A DNA stretch of 64,000 bases, taken from contig OX940861.1 of NCBI GenBank assembly GCA_954871525.1, forward strand, positions 12,570,842 through 12,634,841, read 5' to 3'. This stretch comes from Parietaria judaica (Eukaryota; Streptophyta; Magnoliopsida; Rosales; Urticaceae). The position numbers and the translations under genes are program-made. Below the pieces are notes generated by a model that searched no databases, was not told where the DNA came from, and saw only the letters and a list, made by a program, of their open reading frames with translations. Positions 49,213 through 64,000 of this stretch are shown one piece after another; positions within the stretch are counted from its first letter, which is position 1, and the number at the start of each line of letters is the position of its first letter.

Positions 49213-49665
49213 AAACCGGCGAGAGTGCCGAGAAAATAAAAAATACGGCTAGGGCGCCGAACAAGCCCAAACCGGCGAGAGTGCCGAGAAAATAAAAAAT
49301 ACGGCTAGGGCGCCGAGCAAGCCCAAACCGGCTAGAGTGCCGAGAAAATAAAAATACGGCTAGGTCGCCGAGCAAGCCCAAACCGGCGAGAGTGCCGAGA
49401 AAATAAAATATACGGCTAGGGTGCCGAGCAAGCCCAAACCGGCGCGAGTGCCGAGAAAATAAAATATACGGCTAGGGCGCCGAGCAAGCCCAAACCGGCG
49501 AGAGTGCCGAGAAAATAAAAAATACGGCTAGGGCGCCGAGCAAGCCCAAACCGGCGAGAGTGCCGAGAAAATAAAATATACGGCTAGGGCGCCGAGCAAG
49601 CCCAAACCGGCGAAAGTGCCGAGAAAATAAAAATAAATATACGACTAGGGTGCCGAGCAAACCCA
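49213..49665. repeat. 56-bp tandem array, about eight copies
   Basis: Units begin AAACCGGCGAGAGTGCCGAG and contain ATACGGCTAGGGCGCCGAGC. The spacing is 55-56 bp. Shorter, worn copies of GGCGAGAGTGCCGAG continue to about 49960. Confidence 0.9.
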
Positions 49666-50993
49666 AAACGGCAAGAGTGCCGATAAAATATAAAAGGCGA
49701 GAGTGCCGAGATAAAAGAGGCGAGAGTGCCCAAACAAAAGGCGAGAGTGCCTATGGGATCCTGGGAACTAATCGGCATCCCCGATAAAGCCCAGCGACAC
49801 CCACAAATATTAACTACGGCGAGAGTGCCGAGCAAAAATAAAAGAGGCGAGAGTGCCGAGAAAATAGATACAGCGAGAGTGCCGAGTAAGGAGGTACGGC
49901 GAAAATGCCGAGTAAAGAGGTACGGCGAAAATGCCGAGCAAAAACATGCGGCGAGAAGCCAAGCTACAAGGCGACAACGAAAGAAGCGCAATGTCCGATG
50001 CGACGAACACCAATAACGAGAGATATTTCTTCGAGTAAGCAATTCGCGAGGTACTGTTCCTGTTCTTTCTTTTTTTGGAAAAAAGGGAGGATGTATGGAT
50101 ATATATATATATATATATATATATCAACAATTTGCAATTTCCAAAGTACAAGCAGATTTGTATATTCATACTTCTCAAATATGTCTTACATTTACAAAGT
50201 ATATATCAAATTTACACTTTTATCTTCGAAGTATATATTACAATATTTACAGAGTTTAAATAAACAAGGAAAGTCTCTCGAGGAAAAGTCAACGATGCCT
50301 GGGCCGCATCAACGCCCGTCGGCGAATGACGTCGCCAATAAGGTCCTCTATGACGACCGAGTACTCTGGCTCGTGACCAGGGAGCCACGCCAAATTTCGA
50401 AGAAGAGCCTGAGAACAACACCCAGCGAGAAGAATAAAGGAAGCACGACAATGAGAAGAAATAGCTCGGCGGCATAACCACACAAGGAGCCGACGAAGCG
50501 ATCGTCAACTTCGAGGATCAGTGAAGAAAAGCAATGTGAAGAAAGAGTTAGTCATGAGCAAGGCAGAGGTTACTGCATCCGTGACATAGGCATCGTCATC
50601 GCGAGGAGACCATCGCTGGAAGAAGTTCATTGCCGCGAGGAGTTCGTCGCTATAAGCGAGCTCGTCGTCGCGAGGAGCTTGTCGAAGAAGATCATCGCTG
50701 GAAGAAGTTCATCGCTGCGAGGAGTTCGTCGCTATGAGCGAAGCTCGTCGTCGCAAAGAGCTTGTCGCCAAGAGAAGCTCGCCGCCATAAGAAAGATGTT
50801 TCACCCAACGAAACCAATTACAACTCAGCAAGATTCTGCATCAGCGTCCCGAACGGAATCCACCGATCAACAGACTACGATGAGGTTCTCCGACAAAGTT
50901 TCTCGGGGCAACCGCGTTGACTAAAGTGGTCGACGGTGTTCGCAAATATCCTTGACAGTTCACCGTTACACTCGTCTTTCATTTTACCAAGTG

Positions 50994-51982
50994 TATAATC
51001 AAATAATTTTATAAAATGTGCATTTATAAAAAAAAAATTTGCTATAAATTTATATCTTTTAGGGTTAATTGCGACGAAAATACCCATCTTTTGGCCACGT
51101 GGCGGCTTGTACCATGTGGAACGCCACATGAGACAGCCTACCGGCAACGTATGCAGGTGTCTAACGGCATTAGTTGGTCGGCAACAAAAGTGCGACGTAA
51201 GGTACTTTCGCCTACATTTATTGAGGTTGGGTACTGTTAAGGTCAGATTTGGTCAAATCCATCCCTAACACAACTCGTGTCGTTTTGTCCCTAAAACGAC
51301 GTGAGAGAAGAGCGAGGAGGTTCGTTGACCGACGGTCAACCAAAGAACATTATCGAGGAGGTTTAACCCGCGACGAAGTGTCCCATCACGCCTCGACGAG
51401 AGGCATCGACGACGAGGCGTGCAGAGCCGAATGACCATTGACGAGATGTGCATTTAATGATGCCCACCTACCCACTCTGGCCAACTACCCTGATATGATG
51501 CAGAGCATGGGTTAACCATGCTTTCCTCAAATCACTCCTAGGAAGCTAGTGATTGGATGTGACAGAGGGGAAGGGAAAAAAGGAGAAGAAATGAAACCCT
51601 AGTGATATTGATGGAAAGCTGGCAAAGTCCTCAGCCTATAAATACTATGAGAAACCTCATTGAAATGGTGATGACAAGGAGAGACTCTGCACGGAAGGGA
51701 TGAGTTTCTAGAGAGAGAAACTAGTTTTTAGAGAGAGAAACTTCAGAAAAAGAGAGTTTTCTTTGTATTTTTTGAGTACCGATCTATTGTAATATGATTA
51801 TATTGAGATTAGAGAGCACATCGTATATTTGATCATCATACTCCGAGTGTCCAGCTAATAAACGGGAGAAACCGAGTCCTTTCGGAAACACAATAAATCG
51901 GGAATATTCGTGTTCATCATTATTTTGAGTTCTTTCGATTATTTTTGTAACTGAAAATGGGTGGTGCAAATCGCCCTCAACT
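50994..51982. repeat. Right copy of the 1-kb direct duplication (uninterrupted)
   Basis: This copy matches 41699-42350 plus 45991-46308. It contains the flank, the inner-MULE left half and the LTR. It preserves the empty site (CCTATAAATACTATGAG near 51636) where the gag-only element inserted in the left copy. Confidence 0.9.
51235..51982 (+). mobile_element. Right-hand LTR, a solo LTR with its own target duplication
   Basis: The LTR runs from TGTTAAGGTCAG to CCCTCAACT (final base changed from A to T). It is flanked on both sides by GGTAC (51230-51234, 51983-51987) and by the two halves of the inner MULE, so it behaves as an intact solo LTR and not as the 3' LTR of the adjacent internal region. 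Confidence 0.8.
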
Positions 51983-52414
51983 GGTACCTATCGGATAATA
52001 TGGCCAAAGGTTTCGTATTTTCGCCGTAATTAACCCTTTCAGACAATATTTGTAAGAGAAGAATGAAAATTGAAAATAATGAATTTCGCCGTAAAAAATA
52101 AACGTTAGTGTTTTTGGAATTTTTGGCGCTAAAATTGACGTTAGTGATTTATCTGCAAGAATTTAGAGACTTTGATGACTTTCGCCGCAAAAAATTAACA
52201 TTAGTGACTTATCTGCAAACAATTGATGACGTTAGTGATTTTTGCCGCAAAAAAATAGACGTTAGTGATTTATCTGCAAAAATTTAGTGACTTCGATGAT
52301 TTTCGCCGCAAATTTCCCTTTTAATAATTGTATTTGTAATCAAATAAGCTAATTTTTTTGAAGCTTATGTCACGTTCACGTTCCTTTTCACCCTCAAACT
52401 TACGTTATAATAAA

Positions 52415-52650
52415 GGGAAAATTACGGCAAAAATACTCAACCTTTGGTCAACCTGCCTCTCGTGTACCCAACCTTTAAAACTGGCGGCAAAAATACCCAA
52501 CGTGCGTTGACCGTGACTTTGGCATAAAACCGTTAATTTTTCCGTTAACATTTGCAATGTGACTTTGGGTATTTTTGCCGCCAATTTTAAAGGTTGGGTA
52601 CAAGGGAGGCAGGTTGACCAAATGTTGGGTATTTTTGCTGTAATTTTCCC
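52415..52650. mobile_element. 236-bp MULE MITE
   Basis: The ends are GGGAAAATTACGGCAAAAAT and the complement of GCTGTAATTTTCCC. A perfect 10-bp target duplication TTATAATAAA flanks it (52405-52414, 52651-52660). The arms are inverted over about 95 bp. It lies less than 100 bp from the outer MULE of the 41-52 kb stack. Confidence 0.88.
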
Positions 52651-53072
52651 TTATAATAAATGGCTAAAACTGTAATCTGTAAAGTTGTTCATGATTGCAT
52701 CATAAATGGAGGGGTTTTATTTGTTTTTATTTTTGAACAATTGGCAATTCAGCTAATTTAAGAAGGATATCAATACCATTATTCGAAGATTTTCACTTTA
52801 GGGTGTGTATATTTATAAAAACAAAATATATGTATGTATACAATGGCAATAAACTGTAATCAATTAGCAATTAATCGTTACGATGTGTTACCATATTGTC
52901 ATTGTATATACTATCACGGAATTTATAAAATTATGTATTTAATAAAATATTAGAGACTTGTGTAAAATTGTCGTAATTAAATTGCTATTTTTTTTTCTCT
53001 AAACAAGACAATAACAAACGCCGAAACGCAACGTGATATGAAAAACAAATAAAGAAATAATATTAATTAATT

Positions 53073-54640
53073 GGGTTAATTGCGGCATAAGTCCCCAACC
53101 TATAGTCAACTGGGGCGGCATAGCCCTAAACTCATTTAATTGTGGCATAAGTATCAAAAGTTAGATTCTGTCTATATTTAACTGATGGCTGTTAGTCAAC
53201 ATGTCTACGTGGCGGTCAATGGTCCAAGTGGCATTGCCACGTCAGTCGATTTCCAAGTGGCATTTTCATTATTTTTTTTTGTGGGTCCCGCTACCCTCTC
53301 TCTCCACGATAGTCCCTCGATCATAAAAAAAAAAAAAACCCTTCAAATTCAATCAGATCCAAAATTAAAAATAAAAATCACACATTAACATTTATTAATT
53401 ATAATTATTACATCTCATAAAACATAAAAATGATCCTCATCAAAGTTAATTTCTAATGGGTTCTCTGATTCATCTTCTCACAATCCGAAGTGCATTGGCA
53501 TGATAAGCACTCACCAAAATGTGTTATCGAGAATCTCAGATCGAAGTTGAACTGGTTAAGTAAAAACAGAGAAAGAGCTGAAGGAAGAGAAGGTCACGAT
53601 CGAAATAAATCGCCGGAGTGAGAGCACACCGGAAGATGGTCGAGCGCTGAGGGCGTGTGAAGACATCGAGGGGAGGAGCGGATCTGAAACCGGTAAAGAC
53701 TCGTGGGATCTGGAGAAGAACGTCAGATTGGGAGGAGAAGCCACGAACTGGGAAGGGGCGAAGCTGGAGTCGGAGAGGTGTCGCGCACTGTTGAACGTTG
53801 CCAGAGGAAACCCACGCGACAGTAAGTGTAGCTTCATCGGAGGTAATGTTGCGACGCGTCGAAAAAGCTGGAGTCGCGCGGAGTAGCTGGAGCTTGGTGG
53901 AGTCCCAGATCTGCGTGATTAGGTTCGTCCCTTTTTCTCCTATACAAAGACATCGTCTTTTGGTCGATTCTTTGTGTTTAAGGGTTTGAGTCAGGGCTGG
54001 GGCATCAATGGTGGTGGCGGCGAACGAGTGACAGAGACGGAGCCGTCTTCTCCAGCGGCGGCCAATGCGCCGGCGATGGGAGCAACCTGGTTTCGGCGAT
54101 GCTCAGAAACCAATGAACAAGTTTCTCTCCAGTCGAGACTTGAGCACCGAGTAACGGAGCTCGGAGGCGAGTCGTTGAAGAGATTCGTGTGGAGAACGAG
54201 GTTCGCGAGTCCCTTCTTGTTGCAAATTCTGTCCGGGAATCGACCCAAAAACGGTTCTCCGACACGTCAACGATACCAAGCTCTCGAGCAAAGAAGCCGA
54301 GGCCAAGCTTGGTGGTGATTGTGGATTTGTGGTGGCTATAATTGCGTTTGTGCTCATGGGTGTTTTTTTTTTCTTTTTTTCTTTTTTCTGATGGTGATGA
54401 ACCAAAGAGAAGGTCGCGGGACCCACAAAAAATTAAAAAAATAATGAAAATGCCACTTGGAAATCGACTGACGTGGCAATGCCACTTGGACCATTGACCG
54501 CCACGTAAACATGTTGACTAATTGCCATCAGTTAAATATAGACAGAATCTAACTTTTGATACTTATGCCACTATTAAATGGGTTTAGGGCTATGCCGCCC
54601 CAGTTGACCATAGGTTGGGGATTTATGCCGCAATTATCCC
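53073..54640. mobile_element. Pack-MULE-like element with long inverted arms
   Basis: Arms of about 220 bp (53073-53291 and 54416-54640) start GGGTTAATTGCGGCATAAGT and are highly complementary. A perfect 9-bp duplication TAATTAATT flanks the element (53064-53072, 54641-54649). The 1.1-kb interior is unlike the arms and much richer in GC from 53560 to 54330, as when a MULE has captured host gene DNA. On the plus strand near 54260-54370 one frame reads KEAEAKLGGDCG, then a hydrophobic stretch FVVAIIAFVLMGVFF. This looks like the C-terminal membrane anchor of some protein, preceded by frameshifted coiled-coil-like sequence. I cannot name the donor gene. Confidence 0.8.
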
Positions 54641-54649
54641 TAATTAATT

Positions 54650-55741
54650 TATTATTTAACTCAGTCAACATCTTATAACTCATCGGAATAACATCGGCAA
54701 AAATATCTTGCTTCAATTGAAATTGTACTTTTAAATTTTAATATCTAAATTCAAAGATGATACCTCACTTTACCAAAATCATAGGAATATTTGCCACATT
54801 AGAGAGAGAAAAGCTAACATATAGAAAGAGAAAAACAGGCAGAGCAACAAAATGTAACGTTAGCCGTTAGGTATATATACCGCCTAAGTCTGAACAAAAG
54901 ATATTTTTGCCGCAATTGGTTAAAAAATATTGCGCCCATGTGACGACGTGGAATGACACATCATCATGACATGTGGCGTTTAAAAAATATTTTGCTAAAT
55001 TTAGAAAAATAATATAATTTTTACCATCAATCTTACAACTTAAATTTTATAGTGTAATTTCAATTAAAGTCATATACTTTTGCCGTTATTATTCGTAATC
55101 AATATAAAGAAGAATGTACAAAATAGTATAGAATGTTGGATAAAATACCTAAGGAAAGTACAATCCGGACTGGTTTCGTTTTATGAGACATGATCATGAT
55201 CTATTGGAAGTTGCAAAGAGCAATCAAAGCACTAGATATTATGATTATCAAAGAAAGATTTTTATACTTCGTTCATGTTAGAGAAACTGATGGAAAATCA
55301 ACTAAAAATTAAATTCTTTATTTATTGAATAGAATTTTGAGTAATTGTGGTTTACACAATTAAGCTTAATTTCGATTTGCTTTTACTCGTACTTAACAAA
55401 AAGGATAAAAAAGAGAGGATAAATTATAGAAATTTTGTTGTTTTTCATCTAAAGATCGATGATTTTCGTCGAATTTCAAGCTAAATTTAACTTGAATATT
55501 AATGTCGATTAACAAAATTATCAGAATGTAATTAACAAGAACGATGTAGCGTAAAATTTTACCAAAAAGAGAGATCGATTTTTACGGATTAGTATTATTT
55601 ACGAATTCAAGATAATATCACTAAAAGTAAAGAAAAAAGGCGACAACACAATGGGTTTAAAATATAAAATTGAATACATAAATGACCTCCAAAATAAGAA
55701 AAAATAGTATTGATTTTTCGCAGTAAACAACTAACGGTAAC
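54650..55741. other. AT-rich intergenic DNA
   Basis: No gene or bounded element is recognised. The last five bases (55737-55741, GTAAC) are the left target duplication of the next element. Confidence 0.5.
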
Positions 55742-57299
55742 TGTTATTGCGTAAAAATGGTTTTAACTTAGAATCGAATCCAAGGTTTGGGTCCCGAGAT
55801 CGACCCGCTGAACACGAGGATAATTGAATGCTGAGTCAACGCGGGTTGACTAATGATCGTTAAAGCTGGAGGCGAATCCGTCGTCTTGGATGAGTCTCCG
55901 GGCTGTCATTGGCGATCCTCGACGAACTTCCCTCGTGGGGGAAAAGTCCATTTTACGGCGAAGCTCCTCGCCGAACTTCCCTCGTGGTGGCGAAGTCCGA
56001 ATCACGGCGAAGCTCTTAGTCCGGGCAGAGTCTTTGTCTTGGCGAAGCTCCTCGTCTGAGCAAAGTCCTTGTCTTGGCGATATCCTCGTCTAGGCGAACT
56101 TCGGTCTTGATGAAGCTCCGAGTTGATCTTGATGATTCTTCGTGATTTCCCTTCCTTGGCGAGCTCCTTTGGCGAGGGAAGACCTGCAAAAAAGGGTAGA
56201 TTGGGCCCGTGCCCCGTCGCTTATGGTTGGGCGAGGCTGCCTACGTATCTCAGTTTAAGAGAATCAGGTCCCACGAAGTTCAGGGTTAGTGATAAACGGC
56301 GGGTGACTGACGATGTGGTTTGACTTGTCGGAAGTGTCAATGTTGGCGGCGCGGGGGTGACCCTTGGCCAGGAGGCTGGGTAATACCGGCGTGAAGTGTT
56401 CTTTGCCGACCCCGTCGGTGTAGACGAGCTCGTTGTGACGAGGGGCCTTAGTTGTGACGAGGGGTGCTCCTTGTCGACCTTGGCGAGCTTGGCGAGGGCG
56501 CCTCACCTGACAAGAGGTGCTCTTTCGTCGACCTTGTCGAGGTTGGCGAGGGCGCCTCACCTGACAAAGGATGCTCCTTTGTCGTCGACCTCGCGGGTGT
56601 TGGCAAGCTTGACCACCTGGCGAGGGACTCCTTCGTTGACTCGTTGAACAACTTCTCTTGTCGAGGCTGAGACTCTTCTTGTAGAACGATCTCAACTCTT
56701 TATTCAAGTCCTTTTCCCCTATAGGGGTAGACGAATTCTAGAGAGAGAAGCTCTGGAGAAAGCTGTGAGTGAGTGTGAAAAAGAAGAGGGTGGGGGGGGG
56801 GGGGGGGGTGGAAGGCTCCTATTTATAGGAAAACCAATTCATTGAAATTGCACCTCCAGGGGCCTGTAAATTTCTCTCTTGCTACAGAGGGGTTCTGCGG
56901 CCCCTAGCCCTGTCGAGGGGGTCGTCGATGCTTCTTGATTCGTCTTTGATGTCTTCTGGTTGTCCGCGAGTCCGTATGTTGAGTCCGGGGGAATTTGGAG
57001 GATTTCCAGGGGATCTTTGTGATCTCGGATCTCCTCGTCGTGTGGAATAATTATGAGTTATGCCCTCATCAAGCTATGACGAGGGTGCTTGTTGGCTCGT
57101 CGCCTCGTCGGCTTGTCCGCTCATCGGCCTTGTCGAGGACTCCGTCTTCGTCGTCTTTTTGACTCCGGGCCTCGGCAATGTTTTGGTTCGTCGGCCTCTG
57201 GTCTTTGACTTGGGTGATGGGCTTTGATTTTTGTTGGTGGGCTTTGACTTTTGCCAAAATGAGCCCAATTTTTATATGTTATTAAAAATGCACATAACA
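55742..57299 (-). mobile_element. Solo LTR, 1558 bp
   Basis: The ends are TGTTATTGCG and GCACATAACA, a perfect TGTTAT/ATAACA pair, flanked by GTAAC (55737-55741, 57300-57304). On the minus strand a TATA-like CCTATAAATAGGAGCC lies near 56817-56832, so transcription runs leftward. Tandem words occur at 55930-56100 (GCGAAGCTCCTCGTC type) and as two 60-bp units near 56478-56600 (GAGGGCGCCTCACCTGACAA). No internal region or second LTR is present. Confidence 0.8.
56792..56808. repeat. Poly-G tract of 17
   Basis: Seventeen uninterrupted G residues lie within the leader side of the solo LTR, beside further GGG runs. On the minus strand this is a C tract just downstream of the TATA-like word. Confidence 0.95.
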
Positions 57300-58228
57300 G
57301 TAACTATTACCAGTAAACAGACTTAAGAGCAATTTACCGCCTAAAAGACCGGTATTATTTTTCCGTGGCAAACAATAAACGCTAATTATCACCTAATGAA
57401 GAAACCAAAACAAAAATGCATAATTTTCTTAATTTACCCCAAAACCTAATTATTTTCCCATTCAATAATCCCATAATGTTGTGGTAATTTCGTAATTATT
57501 AATTTGGAAAGGCTCTTAATTTGGAAAGAGCCCTCTCTGCCTTTAAATACTTCACTGTGCCCCCTTGAGATTATCACTGTCGATGCTCTATTTTATTTAT
57601 TTATTTATTTATTTTTATTACCATTTTATTATTACCAGAGTTTCAATCTCCCGCTTTTAGCCCCGTTGGGTCCTCAAGGTTTCAGGCGAAAATCTCCGGT
57701 CCGATTCTCTCAGATCCGACCAACTCAGGTACTTTCTCTCTCCCTCTCTCCTCTCGAAATTCTCTCGTTGCTGCTGCTGCTTGTTTGGCTCTAATGGTGG
57801 CTCTGAAATGGTGAATTTTGGCTCCCCGTCTTTCGTTCTACTTTGTTCTGCTCTCTGAGCTGAGTATTCGCGTGTTCTGTTGCTTCTCTCCCGAGAATTC
57901 TCGCGTGGTTAGTGACGCTTTGTTGTGTTCTTCACTGTGGGGAAGGTTTCAGCTCTGGTTTTCTTCTTTCCTCGGTTGTAAACGGCTGTTTTTGCGGGAG
58001 GGATTTCGGCGGTTCTTCGTTTGGGGAGTTGTAATGGTTTTTGTTTGGTTCTGTTTAAGGAATGTGTCGTGGAATTGTGGTGTACTGTCGATTATGGTTG
58101 CTTGTGGCCGTCGTTAGGTTTTGAAGTGAGAAATTAGGGTTCTTTTTCGGAATTATGAGATTGAAATCAACAGTGTCTGGCGTTTTACTCGATTATAATT
58201 CGATCTGTTTAAGCTCGTCGTGCAGAGG
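57300..58228 (+). promoter_or_regulatory. PICKLE promoter and 5' leader with intron
   Basis: A CTTTAAATACTT word at about 57541-57552 is a candidate TATA box. CT-rich leader sequence follows. CAACTCAG/GTACTTTC at 57728/57729 and GTCGTGCAG at 58225 fit a leader intron of 497 bp, leaving AGG before the start codon. A direct repeat TTAATTTGGAAAG occurs at about 57500 and 57516. Confidence 0.5.

Positions 58229-64000
<5,772 letters not shown>

Larger units (their letters stand above)
46309..50993 (+). mobile_element. Repeat-filled internal region of the non-coding LTR element
   Basis: Directly after the left LTR comes TTGGCGCCCACCGAGGGG (46311-46328), a primer-binding-site form common in plant Ty3/gypsy elements. 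The rest has no gag or pol. It holds a 2-kb array (46737-48690), a short diverged basic-peptide frame (48748-49005), a 56-bp array (49213-49665) with worn copies to about 49960, an (AT)n tract at 50098-50124, and a two-copy repeat of about 85 bp at 50613-50790 built on GAGGAGTTCGTCGCTAT. No polypurine tract precedes 50994, so the 3' end of the internal region is lost. Confidence 0.75.
41767..52036. mobile_element. Inner MULE, split by an LTR element
   Basis: The left arm starts GGGTTAATTGCGGCGAAAAT at 41767. The right end, 52002-52036, is the complement (GGCCAAAGG to ATTAACCC). The two halves meet an LTR insertion with duplication GGTAC. The left half occurs twice (41767-41939 and 51062-51234), the right half once (51988-52036). 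I could not find a matching target duplication outside this element (TATCTTTTA on the left, TTTCAGACA on the right), so its own borders may have been altered. Confidence 0.65.
40994..52318. mobile_element. Outer MULE of an 11.3-kb nested stack
   Basis: The left arm starts GGGAAATTTGCGGCGAAAAT and the right arm ends with its complement CGCCGCAAATTTCCC. A perfect 9-bp target duplication, TTTTAATAA, flanks the element (40985-40993, 52319-52327). The arms (about 40994-41240 and 52075-52318) are complementary and each contains three subrepeats of the form TTGCGGC plus TCACTAA or AGTGATTTAT words. Everything between the arms is other inserted DNA; no transposase frame is seen. Intact ends and duplication show that all later events happened inside this insertion. 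Confidence 0.85.

Noticed and set aside
46737..49665. CRISPR-like repeat arrays
   Set aside because: The units are directly abutting tandem repeats without unique spacers, in a plant retroelement.
41699..51982. Reading the whole 1-kb duplicated segment (from TATAATC) as the LTR
   Set aside because: The left edges do not have TG ends or a shared duplication, whereas starting at TGTTAAGG gives TGTT/AACA termini, a GGTAC duplication and an interrupted MULE on each side.

Overview
The window is nuclear DNA of a eudicot plant. Genes are split by GT-AG introns, the intergenic DNA is AT-rich, and there are five plant nuclear protein genes and one tRNA gene among many plant-type transposons. I cannot name the species from sequence alone.

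Genes in order: a mitochondrial-type ClpB/Hsp100 disaggregase (CLPB4-like, minus strand, 10 exons, 10396 down to 6250); a tRNA-Thr(AGT) (13128-13201, minus); an intronless CAF1/POP2 deadenylase (23057-23878, plus); an intronless DM13-DOMON-cytochrome b561 membrane protein, probable orthologue of Arabidopsis At5g54830 (32381-35089, plus); a two-exon plant-mobile-domain (PMD) gene with an unusual GC-rich C-terminal exon (37311-40406, plus); and the first 17 coding exons of a PICKLE-type CHD3 chromatin remodeller (58229 to beyond 64000, plus). They act in separate processes (organellar proteostasis, mRNA decay, membrane redox, nuclear silencing-type functions, chromatin) and form no operon or visible cluster.

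Between the genes the window is a record of transposition, much of it datable by nesting. 3.6-4.7 kb: a hAT element with a Mutator-like MITE inside. 10.5-17.5 kb: a MULE MITE, a hAT, a Harbinger-like element and a 5'-truncated LINE. 25.9-31.6 kb: a MULE MITE, then three LTRs nested one in another (833-bp solo LTR, containing a 5S-bearing Cassandra LTR, containing a 2.7-kb solo LTR), each with an intact 5-bp target duplication, then a small hAT MITE. 41.0-52.3 kb: an 11.3-kb stack bounded by a MULE with a perfect 9-bp target duplication. It holds a second MULE, an LTR element whose interior is almost all tandem repeat, a gag-only LTR element inserted in its left LTR, and a 1-kb direct duplication that simple transposition does not explain. 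52.4-57.3 kb: a 236-bp MULE MITE, a 1.57-kb Pack-MULE-like element and a further solo LTR.

The observations most worth following are the duplication inside the 41-52 kb stack (rearrangement or haplotype-concatenation artefact), the 2-kb GAGCTC palindromic array that is open in all three forward frames, the PMD gene with a fused C-terminal domain, and the Pack-MULE-like element carrying an anonymous gene fragment. I found no CRISPR array and no prokaryotic or viral gene cluster.
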